A DNA stretch of 64,000 nucleotides from Climacteris rufus (Eukaryota > Chordata > Aves > Passeriformes > Climacteridae). Under the pieces are notes generated by a model. That model worked only from the letters and a program-made list of their open reading frames with translations, had not been told where the DNA came from and did not search any database. The stretch spans positions 124,001-188,000 of the forward strand of contig VZRZ01002289.1 in NCBI GenBank assembly GCA_013398175.1. The letters run 5' to 3'. Below are positions 36,919 through 51,974 of the stretch, one piece after another. Every line of letters starts with the position of its first letter. The first letter of the stretch is position 1. A program made the position numbers and the translations under genes.

Positions 36919-39900
36919 TTAAGGCTGATGATGCCTACTTCTAAGGCATAAAAAAACCCTGAGGTAAGTGTTTAGTAGCACAAAATAAGCCCTGTTTAAA
37001 TATTTCTGCTGGATTTGTTAGCCTGATCTCTACACAGACATTATCAGAATTAGTTGGGGAGGACTTAGGAGGGGAAAAATATGGGAGCTATTGAGGAAAG
37101 CATAGAAAGGTATTTTCAGGTTTTCTTGGTTATGTGAGGACAAACAGTTAATAGCGGATGTCCCTGACAGCACGGGAGGCACAAAGAGTGAGATGCACCA
37201 TGACAGCTTGAGGATAAATGTTAAGAACTCTTGAATAAAGAGATCTAAAGAATCAGGAGGAGTTCAGAATGAAACTAGTTTGTGAACTGCTGTGCTTTGA
37301 CTATATGTGCATGCTCCTAACCTGCAGGTTAGCTCTTGGAAAGAAGTTGTGAATGTGCAGACACTGTGTTGCTGTAGGATAAATTAAGTAAATTACCACT
37401 GTAATTTCATATTTTATGTTATCTGGCTTAATGGACATAATTCCTTTTCCCTTGTCCATTGTTCTGTTTGAGCAAGAGATGATAATCCTGCAGATTTAGA
37501 TCCCAGTGGAACATTTAAAGAAGGGAAGATGCAAATGTGTTTAGCAGAGAATGACCACAATTCTGTAGTTTTGTTTTCACTCACAAAAATAGAATTACTT
37601 AAAAACAGAACATTACTTAAAGATAAACATGAAATTAGTCATATAAACCCCTAAAATATCATTATAATAACAATCTGACCTTAAGTCAGATGCTTTGTTC
37701 ATAACTGTAACAGTTTTTATAAAGTATTTTTCTCTGCAGGGTATTTGCCTCATTTGGTGATAAAAGGGGTAATTTCAAGTTTTTGAAGATAATAGACTTT
37801 CACAGTTGCAGATTTTCATGCTTGTCTCTTCCCCTTGGATGTTATATTCTCGAGTTCAGAGGTGGTTCCTCATGTGTGCTTCTTTCTTGATACTATCTTT
37901 TCTTAATTTTCATTTATTGCTCTTATTTCAGTTATTGTAGAAAGACATTTTTATTTCCACTTGAACATTGCTGTTTTATGCATTTCTTCTCTTTAATGGA
38001 AAGAAACGAGTTGTATCATGTTACTAAAAAGAGATCTTTGATAAGTGCTCAGATCAACTGGGGTGCATAAAGGAAGTGCAAAAGACTGAAGTTTATTCTT
38101 CCCTAGAGGAATGCTTAGCTTCTCTGACTCTTCTGGTATGCTTTCAAAAAGTAAAGCTCCTTTGTTTTTCTACTTTTATTGTCTTGCAGAACACAAACTC
38201 TGAGAATCTTAACTGACAGATCCGCTGTGGATGTCTAATTTGTTCTGGGGGAGATGCAGTGGGTTGAGATTAGAGGCACTATAGGACAGTCATTGCCTAC
38301 CTAAACTTGGCTCAGTATAGCCCACAAGAGGTGGCTCATCTGCTAAACTTCTTTTAAACATGCATAAGCTTGAGGGAGTAATTAAGGAAGTTATTTCAGA
38401 TATATATTTAAATAAGGCTTTCAGAATAATCATATGAAGCTTTGGTTAAGATCTGGGGGGGCAGTTAAGGTAAAATTGTGTGAAGGGCTATTCCAGCCCC
38501 TGGGGAACATACAGGTTCCATGCCACAGATTTCCAAACTATTTCTCCTGTGGTGCATTTTATTAAAAGGTTCCAGGACTTTTGAAAGGCACGCTGGTAAT
38601 GTAAGTTGTCACTGCGTAGACAAAACCCAAAATTATTCTCAGCATTGTCAACTCCTGTGTGGCAGGGGAAGGTGGGTGTGACAGTTCAAAAAGAAAATCA
38701 TCATGCTCCCTTGGAGATCTGTATCTAGTCATTAGTGTGATAGCGGATACCTTTCCTTGTAGTTCTGCTAGATTTATTTTGAATTCTCATCTTTGTGTTT
38801 GGAATTGTATTGTGCAAGGCTGAGGAGATCAGGCTTTGGAAGTTAGATTAGAACTGCTTTGGCCTTTGCTTGTTCTGCCCTTCCTATCCTTCCTTCCGGT
38901 TTTTATTCACCAAATGTATACAAATGTGGACACAAATATTGTCTTCATCTCAAATGTCTCCATCTGAGGAAAAGGATGGAGTTCCTTTCTCATATCCCAT
39001 ACCTGCCATATGGTAGCATTTATCTAGTTCTGTTAAGGGCTGCAGAAAACTTGTTTTTGCATATGACAATAAACCTCTCATAGTTTTAAAATAAACAGAA
39101 TCAAATGAGAGTGAGACTTCACTAGGGTTTCAGCAATGATACTCCTAGAGAGAAGCTCTTAAATTCCTCTTCAGTGATCCACCAAATACTTGCTTTTGGC
39201 CATCAGGAGCTGACAATTCATACAGTGCTGTCTGTCTCTGCAGATTCCTGCACTTGAGCTCAATTGTCCCAAGTGCAAATGATCACACCAAGTAGCAGTG
39301 CTTGAGCAGCACAATCAAAATCTGTTTGTGTGAGGTCTGCGTCCCCTTTTGCACTTACTTGTACACCAGCAGCTTAAATCTGGATCCCCTGGCTGGCTTC
39401 AGGGCCCTACCTAATTCAGGCTTGCTATTTCTGTGTGGAACAGAAATAGGTGCACTCAAAGGTAAAGTTGCCCACTGCCCTTCAGGGCAGAAGTTGGTTT
39501 GGAAGGAGTGTTTTGCTTTTGCAGTGAACCTGTGACAGTACTGAAGACAGTGCATAGTTGCAAGCTGCAAGCCCAGATATTTTGTAAAAGCAGCTGAGGG
39601 AAAAGGAAATAGTAGTTACAGCCGCTGTGTAAGATGAAGAAAGGAAATGGGAGCCTCCCTTAAGTGCAGCCACGAAGAAGAATAGTTAAAAATAGCTGCA
39701 TTTCCCCTCTAAACAATTGTCTAAGTTGCCATAAATCTCATTGACGTGGAGACAAGTCTCATTCCCTGGGTGTTCTGTTCTGAAACACCAGTTGTGTTTT
39801 GAGAACTTGCTCTGAGCACGCTGGTTATTGCAGTACAGATGTTTAAAAGAAAAAACATTGAGTCCTAACTGTGATTGTAATGAGCAAAAGCATGACAGTA

Positions 39901-42900
39901 CTTAAAAACGATATAGACAATGGATGGGAGGAGAACTAGAGTGAGATGAAGTATCTCACTGTTGCTCAGTGTGCCCCCAGCAAAGAGGAACAGATACCTG
40001 GTTTGCTGGCTCCGAGTGCATTGTCACCCACCATCCTTCCATTATGATCCCAAACTGATGGTTTTTTGAGATATCTCATAGCAGAAAGCTGGTTGTGATA
40101 GCACTGTACTAAGTAAACCTACTCTCACAGAGAAAAGTTAGGAAAAGTGGCAGTTCTTTTGCAAGACATCCAACTATTAGATACACCAATTTTAAAAGGA
40201 AATTTTGTTTGTGGAAGGTTTAAAAATGCATTTATTACTTTCTCACCAGTGTCAACTGCTCTGCTTCAATTCTATACTAAAAGTTCAAACGAGAAAACAC
40301 TCTCATTTGAAATATACTTTGGAGTGTTTTACTTTGTGTCTTACCCTATTGCTGTTTGAGTTCTGATTAGTTAAACTAAATCCATTATCGTCTTTCCTGA
40401 CCACTACATTTCTTCAGCTTGTTATGCCAAGCAGGGCACAGATGCCAAATATCTGTTCTTTTGTGTCGTCCACTCGTGCTCTTTGCTTGATTGAGCTGCT
40501 CCTGAGGTTTTAATAGAACAGCTAAGAAAGCCAAACAGATGACTACAGAGGTACTGTGTACAATTGCCCAACTACTTAAATATATTTTAATGATTCAGCA
40601 AAAAAGTATTTATTTGATGGATACATGGTGGATGTTCCTTATTTAGATGAAAGTGAATTTCTAATCTTAAGCAGCATCTAAATTAGCAATTCCAAGTGTC
40701 TGTACTCTGACATGCTTTCACTGCTTTTCTTAGAAGCAGCAGGAAACTAGAATGTTCCCCATGTAACTTCTTTTTTCCTCCTTTTCTTTTGACAGTGAGT
40801 ATACTTGGGGTTTTGTGTTGCAAGAGAAAACAAATTGTAGAGACAAGAGCACATTGCTGGAATTTCATTACTTTTATTTCCTTTTTTTCATAATTGTGTA
40901 TTTCCTTTGTATTTTTTTACTTTTTTTCTCTCTCTGTCCAATGTTCTTCAAGGGCCTGTTCTGCCTCTGTAGAAGAGAGGAGAGGTAATTTGAGCCTTAG
41001 CATTATCCAGTTATGTTGTTGGAACGCTTTGGTGTCTATTGGTACATGTAGAATTATTCTGAGTCCTGCTTTCTCTGTAGATACTAAGAAACTAAACTCA
41101 AAGGACATTTAAATGAATGTATGAAACCCTAAGAGTGTTTTCTTTTAACCTTCTCTGAAGCTATTAATTTTTCACATCTCAAGTAGTAAGCTTAGTGTGA
41201 GGTAGTCCAGTGGCCTATTGTCTGAGAATCAATAATAGCAGATTATATGGATTTACTCAGATATTGCCAATTTCTCAGTGCAGTTTTTTGAATTTTAACT
41301 TACACATACACTGGTGACACTTTATTGTAGTTGTGGCTAGTTTTTTCTTGTAATCAACTGATTTTCAATCCCTTCCTATTCGTAACAGCCATTATTTTTG
41401 CTAATGGTGAGCTTTGTAATTTTTCTTAAGGCTTTTTGTGGGTCAGAGAGAGCAAGCTCAGGATGATTATGGTCTTAATTAAAATTAGTGACTTTGGAAT
41501 TAGGACACAACATTTTAAGTCATCTTTGGACAGTTGGAACTTTGAGCATCCAAGTTCCAAAATGGATGGTGTAGTGTTATTAGATTATTGAATTAAAATA
41601 CTTTATTTGCCAAACCTTACACCGTGGCCATATTAAAACCATTATGAAAGGACCGTGGACACTGAACTATAGTGTCTTTTCTGATTTCAAATGATATTAA
41701 TGAATTAAAAGTATCACAATCTGTTGTGGCATACAGATGAACGTATGCTGAAGTATTGGTTAATAGATGAAAAGATGAGAGATCTGTAACAGAAAAGGTT
41801 ATTTCAGTGATTTACTACTTGGAAACATAAGAAAATTTAGTGAGGTGCAAGAATGCTGATAACATAAATGGAGATTAACATTCTTTCATCCTAATTTTTC
41901 CCTGTGACTGAATGGCTGACCAGCTAGGCACTAGGCTAGTGTGAAGAATGAATCCTCTTCACAAGGGCCATGGAATAAACATCTCTTTAAGCATGTGGAA
42001 AAAAAAATATCATAGTTGAGTTAGTCACCAGATGAGATTGGACAGAGAGGAATTGTTCTTTGCTAAAAGTCTTTGTAGATTTCTTAGTAAATAAACAAGG
42101 AGTAGATTTTTGATGATGACACATGCACACAGTTTGTGCCTAATTATCTCTGCCATAGTATGAACACATTCATTTTTTCAAGTCTGTAGTATGTAGTCTT
42201 GTTTGGTACCAAATACACGAATCTGCAGCAAACCAATTAATGAGAAATACATTGTATTTTACCATTTTTATTTGTTGATGTAATTCTCTAAATTCGACAG
42301 AATACAAATATGCAGTCTTGCATCCAGATACCCTGGTGACAGCTTTCTGCAGTAAGGTTATGGAAGAAATTAATTTAAAAAGAAAAAAAACCCCAACCCC
42401 AAAGAAACGCAAAATTTTATATATTGGAAGCAAGATGTTATTAAAGAGATCTCTTGTTGTATGCTTTGAACTGAGCAGTTTATTTTCTGCTGTTTGCTAC
42501 AATAATATTTTTCTGCTAAGCACAACACTGTGACCAGAATCACAGAATAAGTGCCAGGGACATGAAGGGTGAGCACGGGAAAGGGAAAAATAAAAATCTG
42601 CTTCTACAAAGCAGAGTTGCTCTTTATTGGAGACCACAAGCATTTCCAGTCTTTATTTTCTCTGTTTCAGTTGCATCTTCTCCCTGGCTTTTGGTCTTCT
42701 CATTTGGTTTTCACCTCCTTTGCTTTTGTCTGGTTTTCGGAGCAGTGGCACCGCTGCTGCTTTCTCCTCTGACCTGTGTTCTGTCTTTTCACTGCTTTTC
42801 ACATACCAGGTTTCTTAATATATTGGGGTTTTTTTCTATTTTGTGTGTTTTCATGGCAAGAGAAGGAGATTAGAAGACAGAGTCGTGCTTTTAGTTCCAG

Positions 42901-43915
42901 CTTTACCAGAGTTGGTGCTTGGCTGCTGGATGAGGAGCTGAAGTTCACCTCAGCTTATTTGTAAACCAGCAGATTTTACCTGCCTATGGAAGCAGCATGT
43001 GCAACAATCCCATGTCCTAGAGAGACTGCAGAGCATGTCCAGTGCTGCTGGTCTGTGAAAAACTGAGTTTCCAAACTAACAACCCCTTCTGAAGTTTTTC
43101 AGAGGCCTGTAATTTTGGTACTTTGTCAAGAAAATGAGCAATCCTCATCTCTGTTCCCCTTCTACTTCCCCACAAGAAAAAAAAAAAGCTCACCGCAAAC
43201 CAACCAGGAGCCACACCCTTGGAATGAGGCAGCCCGTCTGCCACAGCTTAAATTCAGCTTCTTCCACTTTTAGAATTCGTCAACAGAATACGTTAAAAAA
43301 CTATTTTAATACGGACTTCACAACCTATTTTTTTCTAGGTTTACTCTCAGGCATGACAACATCGTTTCAACTGAATCTGTTTTTATCTTCTCAGTAAAAA
43401 AAGTAGAAAAACGCTTGCTGTATGAAGTCTGTGACTTCACTGATAGTTTGGCAACCGTCTTAAGCAACTGAAAATTGAGTTCTTCTAAGATGTGTCAGAT
43501 CCTTAATTACAGGCAGAGTTCCAGGCTGGGTTGTAATAAATGTAATTGTTCCCTCCCCTCTCAGTTCAAATTAAAACTCAGTAAATATAAATAATGTCAA
43601 CCCAACTGTCCCTCAATGCTGTCCTCAATTGGCTGACTTTGAAAAGGTGGCTAACAATGCAATTAGTTTTTAGAAGAGGTCCTAAAACTTGAATTTCAGG
43701 TTATGTATATGAACATACTGAGGTGAAATAATGTGAAGATAAACTAGAACAAGAATACTTGTCATAGTCAGCTTAACAAAACAATCATGATTAAAAGCCA
43801 ATGACAAAACAGACCTAGTGTGTTAATGCAAATATTTATAACCTATTTGACCTGAATTACCATTATGTCTTCCACTGTTTAGCAATTTTGATGAAATTTT
43901 CCTTACGCTCAAATT

Positions 43916-43939
43916 TGTTTTGTAACATGTTTTGTAACA
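43916..43939. repeat. Tandem duplication, 12-bp unit x2
   Basis: TGTTTTGTAACA is repeated perfectly in tandem in intron 1. It lies inside a 142-codon antisense open frame and adds a repeated peptide there, which argues against that frame being an old conserved gene. Confidence 0.93.
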
Positions 43940-46900
43940 AATTAAAAAAAAAATCAATGTAGTACTTAGTAATTTCATGGAGTTTGCGTGGAAATCTGTA
44001 ACTCCTAGCAAAAATTTTTGAAGAAGATAGGCAAGCACTCCATTATCTAATGATGGAGAATTGACATCACTGCTATGCTGCAGCTTGTCCCCACTTCTGG
44101 TGCTTTGCAAACAAGTTACCATCTGTGGAGCATGGTATTCTAGTGACTGTTCCATCTTGTTTTCTGCTCTGTAAGCAGAAGGATGTGTATTCAGGTGGGT
44201 GTTTTTAATGGATCTGTTCACAAGAGCATAAACCTCCTCAGAGCTGCACATGCTCTGATTTTTACAATCAGGCTTTTGAATAACAAAACCTTATATCCCA
44301 GTGGAGAGAAATTTTTGTGTGCTCTATCTAGAACAGTCCCAGTGGCATAAACTCTGTGTTTGACAAGTAGTTTTACATATGAAAGATTGTTTTATAGGCC
44401 TTCACAGGAGAAGTAAATGTTTGTCATGGTTCCTCTTGTGAAGACAACATTGTAATGGCTGTGCAGGTGAAGGTGTGCAGCTGGCTGGTGTGATGAGGTA
44501 CCTTATTACACCCTCTGTATTTTTGAGAGCCTGCATGAGAGTAGTTTTCTAATGGAGCCAGCAAAGGTTTGATGTTTCTTAATTTACTTGAGACTGTTTT
44601 CTTTGGGCATGAGACCTGTTCAATCTGAAAAGGAATATGAGAGACTGGCTGAAAGGTATAGGGGAAATCAGTGTAGAGTACCCCCTCCTTTTGTGTGCTC
44701 CAGGTGAAGCTTACAGTGTCTGTGTTGAAGTCGTTACCATTCTTGGAGGGGATTTTTCATCCCTGTCTTCATGAAACATATTTGGTGGTTCCTGCAGCAA
44801 GGAGAGACCTGCTCCAGGTCTGCCAGGCATTGCAGATGATAGGGCACTGGCTGTTGGGGGATTCTGGTAAGTGCATGTTTTGACACTCATGTTTTAAATT
44901 CCACAGTGCTACAGTTCCAGTCACTGCTCATGATGAAATCATGTAACCAGTAAATTATTTACAGAGGCAGGGCTGCATTGGCAGAGATGCCCTCATTGTG
45001 AAGTGAAAGCTCCCTAAAGCAATGAAACAATAGAGAGTACAATTGGAACAGAATTTAAATGAAGTAAAGATTTTGTGGCAGCCAGTCAGAAGGTCAGATT
45101 GGGTTGTCTGAAGTACTGGCTGGGTTTGACTCTGTAATCCGATACTGCAGCCCTGGAAGTTTGTAGAGCTTTCTGGTTTTATCTATAAGGTGACTAAAAT
45201 ATGTGATTGTCATTACATCTTCTAATAATCTACTCTTCTCAGGTGTCATTAGCAAGGCTGGGGAGACAAGGTCACTTCAGTTCAAGCTTGTTTAGAAGAG
45301 TTTGCTGACCATTCTTGGTGTGGCTGAAATAGTATATTTAAAACAACAGCAGCAAAACTACACTTCTTTCCCTCTGCCTCCAAACCTGCTCCCACCCTCC
45401 ACATCCCAGACAAAAATCTGGCTGAGAACAGACTTCTTAGCAGAAGGTGAACTCCCCTTGTGTCTGTCCAGCAGGGATTACAAAGGCCTCCCAGGTCCCT
45501 CTCAAGTCCATACGCTCATCTGAACATAGGAGAGAGGTAGCTGGCTGTCTTGGGTGGGCATAAGGGAGGAATTCAGTAGAAATAAGCAACCGTATTTTAA
45601 GGGAAATTTTAGAAGACCTTACATTTTAGTATCTCATGTATTCCTGCTGCTTTCAAATATTGTTACCCCAGACTTGAATTTATCGTTTAGCACTATCCTT
45701 ACAGGCTTTAGGTTATGTCAGTACATCTTTAAAAACAGTCTGTGGGAGCTTAGGTGTGTATTTGACATTAACTCCAAGATCAAATATTAACCAACATTAC
45801 AATATTTATTACTATAACTTACCTGCCTATTTTTACAGGGTTTACAGTGATTATAGGTATGGTACATTTTCAGAAGTTATGTGGAACTGAGAGAAATGAC
45901 TTTTGAAGGTAGATTCCTCCCCACAGACACCCCCCAATGGCCACTGAAGCTTCCAGACAAACTCTGGATCTTCCTAAATATTGTTCATAAACAGTAATAG
46001 ATATCTGGCCTTGTTTTTCTAATTCTTAACTATTCCCCGTGATTTGTGATTTCATTAGAAGCAAGCCATTATCCCACAGGGAATGTTTTTAGAGCTAATA
46101 TTTTTTTCTGACTCGTCCTGGCTCATGTTTAGGGTAAAGCTAGGTAGTCAATTTTTGAAGAATTCTCTGTAACTGACCCTTTCATGAATGCATGATCTAT
46201 CTGTTGTTCTTAACAGCTGCAAGTGAGCAGTGTTCATTGAATATACTCAGAAGCAGTGCATCATAGCCAGAATATACTTCAAATCCTTTCAGCTGCAGAT
46301 AGCCATATGGTGGGATGGACTCTGCATTTCAGTGGTTCAGAAATGTAATCTCTCTTACTGATGGTCTTGGACCAGGTAGGGCAAAGCAAAAACTTCAGGA
46401 CTGGTAAGCTAGGCAGCTGGAAGCAAGGCTAATATCCACTTGTCATTAATTCGATGCAGAATGGTGCTTGCCAGGGTTGGTGCATCATGATTTGCAAGTG
46501 GTGTTACACTGTTACCATTCGTATAATTTTTGTTTAGTGAGCAGTTTGTGTTGGTAGAACACGTTCATTGTTACCTTGAAAATAAGTAACCCGTGAGATA
46601 GTTAAGTTAGTCTGTTCCAAAGAGTTTAATATAAACTTCTAGCTGCACTGCTTTTATGTAGCTAGTTTTAGCAAGAAATACATTTCTCTCTGCCCTCTCC
46701 CTGCCCCAGCCACCCCCTTTTATTCTTTTTATTTCAAGGCTAACAGAAGTAATTTGTCTGTGGAGATGGTATTTAATGTTTTTTTTAAAGATAATGTAAA
46801 ACTATTTACTGTGAATTTCTAATTTGGGGTTGGTACAGCGTTGCTTTTGAAGAAATGTCTGCAATGAACAACAGAGGTTTGGTCAGGGAGTGCCCTTTGA

Positions 46901-49900
46901 GGTATGGAGAGGCACAGGGGTGCTCAGAGTTCTTTGCTTACTGGTCCCATTTGTCGTTCTGGCAAGGGCCTTCAGGAGGTAGGCAGGAGGCTGCAGCTCC
47001 TGGAGCTGATGATTTAGCCATCCTTCTACAGCAGCAATCCATTAGGAAATCTCTCCCAGCTTCTCTCCTGCTCCTAGCTATGTAGTCCTTCTTCTCCCTT
47101 GTACTCATCTGGAACCCCTCATTAAGCAGGTTTAAGTCTCTAACTGGCAGAAATTTAAGTAGTGTTTTTGTGGGGCTCCTGACCTAGTTTTCTGCCACAC
47201 TGGTGAGTTACAGCAGCTCGTGGGGCTCTTGCTGAGGGTCAGCTCCAAGACTTGTTAGATAGTGGGAGTGTGCAGTGCTTTTGTACCTTGCTTTGAAATT
47301 TTCAATGTTTCTGGCAATTATTCTGAGAAGGAAATTTAGCTCTGCCTGCTCACTGTATTTATTCAGGAACTTAGGGCTGTTAGATGGTGAAACATGAACT
47401 GTGTATGCACTTAGATTCTGTGAGTGGCTGGGTTTCCTAATAACACACATCTATATCCTATTGTAAATTGTACATTTGAAGAGCCTGTGGCACTTTCCTC
47501 TGGTGCAGAATGGTCTGTATTTCTTCTTTTATGTTATTAGAGCAAAGTTTCCTAGCTATCTATCTAAACACCCTTAAAATATGCATCAGTCTGATAGACA
47601 GAATTCATGTCTGTTGGTAAAGCATGATTCTTCTGCATAAGAGATGCACAATTGTAACAACATAAAATTTTACAAGGTTACGACAACACTTCAAATGTGA
47701 AATTTGCTGTAGAGTAATACAGTGCTTATGTGCTGTACAAAATGGTTTACAAGGTGTAAGCAGATAAAGGAAATGCTTAATAATGCAAGATTGGGTGATT
47801 AGTTAAGTTCATAAGTTACAAGTTTTTAAGACTTGGAGAAAAAAAAGGGCATGTGTTGCTGTGTATTTTTCTTCTAACAGCAGACCTTTCAATCTGAATT
47901 TCTTTCACCTACAGATAGATTCACCTGCCTTCCAAGCTGAAATATTTGCCTGCTTCTCTTTTCTTATTTTAATAACCATTTACATTAAGGAGATTTGAAA
48001 ATATGTTCTGAGTAATCCAGCGCCTTTTTATCTTTCAGTATTGTCAAAGTTCATTCTCATGAAACTAACTTAAGGTCATTTTTGTTGTTTTACAGTGCAA
48101 TTGTCTTGCTTGGTTAATCTGTCTTTATACATCATCTCTGTTTGAAACATTCTCTCTTCCCTGTACCTTTACCTTATCCTAGAGGAAGACCTGAGATGTT
48201 TGCATTGGACAAGTAGTCTTGAATTTCATGAATACTTGTGTATAAGGAAAGGCAAGTCTGATTATTTGCAACACTTGAAATTCCAAGGTCCACTGGTATT
48301 TGTCCAGGAGTAAAGTTACTCAGGGTCAGCACAAAGAAGGAAGTAACAGATTTACTGCTAAAAGATGGTTCGGAAGTGTCTGTGTGGAGTAATTACTGCA
48401 GGAAGCTGTCTGAGAATAGGAAATCTGAAAAGGCCAAAACTGGTGAGTTTTAAGATTTGGGGAGAATCCAGGCACCTGTGACTAGCCAGGCTCATTGCTG
48501 ATTTTTCTCTTAAACTTGAGTGGTGGTTGTCCAACAATCTGCTTTTGGTTTGGGGTATTTCAATGTGTATTTGTTTCTTTTTATTTTCCCCACAATTTTA
48601 ATATTTTCAAACACATAATTGTGGTAAATTTTTCAACTTTTTTGCTTGGTTCCTTTTCAGGAAGGAAATCACCTTGCTAGTAAATAATCCAATTAAATTT
48701 TAATGTAGAGAACGTATGGGTGTTCAGTTTCTGTGGGACAGAGAAATCTATCATACTTACTGAAATAATGAATGTTTTATCTGTACTTTATTTAAAAGGA
48801 TCTTCAGAGAACCTCTTTGCATATTCTATCAAAATACATGCAAATTGACTACCCAGAAGTCCATTCACTGAGCTATCAAAAATGTATTAAAACACTTCAA
48901 AAGAATTGAACCAAGCAAAGATTTTTGTGTCCTGAAGTGTTATCAGTAACATAACAGATTCTTTGCGTTTCTTATTTCTTTTCAAAGAAATTTGAAATGT
49001 CTTCATCTGCATCTGGTGGATGTACTTAATAATAGATTGCTGTGAAATGTATGGTGTTACCTTTGAGCTCCACAGAGGCCAAAGCATGAAGTGCTGTGCT
49101 ATTTAGTCTGCAAAGGTTTCGTCTTTTACTGTTCTTTGTACAAGTCTATACTGTTAATTACTCAGTGCAAGACAAGTTTGCAGCTTAAACTTCTATGAAG
49201 TTCCCCTAAAGGCAGTGTGACAAGTCAATGCTTTTAAGAATAATTGCCCCATGAAAAAGTTTTTAACTTGTGAATGTGTGGATGGAATGACACAGCGGAA
49301 TATTGAAGCAATCAGACAACAGTGACAATTTTCTAACATGTCTCCAGCCAGCATTTGATGTGTACAAATTTGTGTTTCAGGAATATGACCATTGACTCAA
49401 AAATACTAGTTTCTTTGCGTTTGTAGGATTGTTAGATGTTTGGTTTGCATTTGAGGGAAGCGGTGAAGCCTGGGGTGCAGTTGTGTGGCAACTGAAGCTG
49501 GTCCAAACCTTGACCTGCCGGGGACTTTCTGGACTTCCACCCACCTCCAGTATGCGCTGCTAGCCAGCTGGCCTTGCCTTCTCTTCCCTGCCGGCACCAG
49601 GGCTTCAGAGAGAGCCCTCTGAAAGCTGATTTCTCAAAACCAGCCTCCCCCTGCTCCCAGTTTGCTCTTTCTCCAGATCGTCTCTCCAGACTGGTTCACT
49701 GTGCAGTTTCGTGAGTGTCAGCTCTGACTCAAGAGAAACGGCCGTAAGTAGGGAGGGGAAGAGCCAAAATGGTGCTAATCCTACTTCAGTTTGGGTTAAG
49801 AGGCAGTGTAATGGCCCCGGGAGAGAAAGAGAGAATTATTCCTGGATTACTGAATAACAGGGTTGTCTAGAGTTATTGAGCAGCTGATTAGGAGGAAAAT

Positions 49901-51952
49901 CTGTCTCACCACGATTGGTCCGTGGAACACAAGAGACCCAATGGTTCACAACTGATGTGTGAAAAAACACATCAAACAATCTAAGACTGCATTGTCTCAA
50001 TGAAAATCTTGTCTTAAGTGTTGATGTTTTGGGAGTTCTTACCTGAAGAGAGAGATTATTTTTATTGGTCTGCTATTCCCTTTGGTAGTTTACTTGATTT
50101 ATAGGAGAAAGAGGCTTGTTTTGGGGCTTGACTGCATTGTGCTTTTTAGTGAGCTTTGGGGCAGATTTTTGCTGCAAGGAAAAAAAGAACTGAAGAACTC
50201 TGAGGTTGTGTGTGATACACCGACTTTTGTTATCATCTTTTGAATTTCTGCAGTGATTTTTTTTAACCTCTGTTTCTGTCACTGCGCAAATAGCAAGTGG
50301 TGTGAATGCTCAAGTGGTGTTTTTTTTCTTTTTTTTTTTCTCATTGGTTTTATTTTAAAGCACCCGTTTCTACTTGAGAAGCGTTTCTTTGTGGTGCTTC
50401 CCAGCCCTTATCTTTTGTTTCATGTGGGCCTCCCTAGAATGCTTAAATATGCTAATCCCTGGCAGCAGAAGGGTAAAAGCTTTATAAACTTTCTGGGTTT
50501 GCGAGCCTTTGGTTACTTAAGATAATAAAAAAATGTAAATAATAAGGATATGTAAATGATGTGCATGTTATTTGCTAAGAAGTATGGTGAAGATATAGAT
50601 GGCTTTTGAGAGACTTCTAAAGTGGGAGAGGTAGTAAGACATTGAAACAAAATTTGCAGAGCTCTGATGCAGTTTCTAGCGCTGCTGCTGAATATTTGAT
50701 GTCTTTTAAAATAATATTGTTGCTGTTCTAAAAAGCTACTTGTTTAAATCAAATCATCAGGCTAATTTTATATAAGCTTATGCTTAACCTATTTATAATT
50801 TAAATATGTCATACTGAAGAGTTGATTGTGACTGGTTTGGTTTGTTTTTTTTTTTCATCTCCCATTTCGTTTGCTGCTCTGCTTTGGATTATTTGGTAAA
50901 GTGATAGCTGCCTTATGGACACAAGCTGTTACTGTGTGGTTCTGCATCATATTTGGATAAGCTGTAAGCATTGCATGCGGAAGAATGTGCAATGTGTATC
51001 TTACTCGAGATTTTAAGAAAGTAATTTTCATTTTTGAAGAAAATAAGGGATTGATACAACCTTGGTGTTAGGCAGCTCTATGATTTTTAGAGATGCTAGC
51101 ATAAGGGGGGAAAAAAGGACATGAAGACTACTGATTTTATCACTGTGTTTATGATCTATTGCAAACTTGCTAAATACCAGGTTCAAAATCATGATTTCTT
51201 GGGGCACATACAGCAGAAAATTAACAAATCCTTAATGTTTAGCACAAAGTTAGGATATGTTTATGTTCTGCTGAATACTGGTCTTGAATGATAAGCCAAA
51301 CAAAGACGTTTATATTGTGTACATAATAAACAGCTTGGATTTGCATAAAGTCAGATTTTTCTTGGCACTTACTTGCTTTTGTATGAAGTAATACTTAAAA
51401 ATGGACTTTTACACAGTTGGATAATTAATTTTTTTAAGTGACCTGGTAAACAAATGTTTTTGGTAGTCAATTGTGGACATTTTCTATGTGAGCTTACATG
51501 TACTAAGGCTATAATAGTCTATTCCAACCCTAGAGAAAGATGTCAATCTTACCAAGATTGAAGAAGGTCATTGCTAGCAAAATGTTTTGTTGTTGTTTTT
51601 AATGCAAGCTGTTTCATGCCCTTACCTTCCTGAAAAGGATATTGATTAATGACGTTCAAGGGTATTGAATTGCATTTAAAATTTAGAATTGCTCGACGTC
51701 CATATTTGCATTTTAGTTGGGTAAGGCCCATTGTTGCTTTTCTGTGGCAGTTGTGATTGGATACAGTTGATTTCTTTCTAAAGACAGTTGGCACATGTGC
51801 AGGATAGAACAGGATGAGGAAAAGGAGAAATACTCATTACATATCTGCAGAAGAAAAATTTCTAGAGGTTNTTCTATTAATGTTTCTTATCAAGAAGTTC
51901 TCAATTGAAAGAGGCTGCACAAAGGAAAGCACACTCAAAAAATCTAAACCCA

Positions 51953-51974
51953 TTTTTTTTTTTTTTTTTTTTTT
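51953..51974. repeat. Poly-T run (22 T)
   Basis: A long homopolymer. A single ambiguous base (N) lies nearby at 51871, so local sequencing quality may be reduced. Confidence 0.95.

Noticed and set aside
42536..42560. AATCACAGAATA, reminiscent of a reversed CR1 tail
   Set aside because: The match is about a dozen bases and the following sequence does not resemble CR1.
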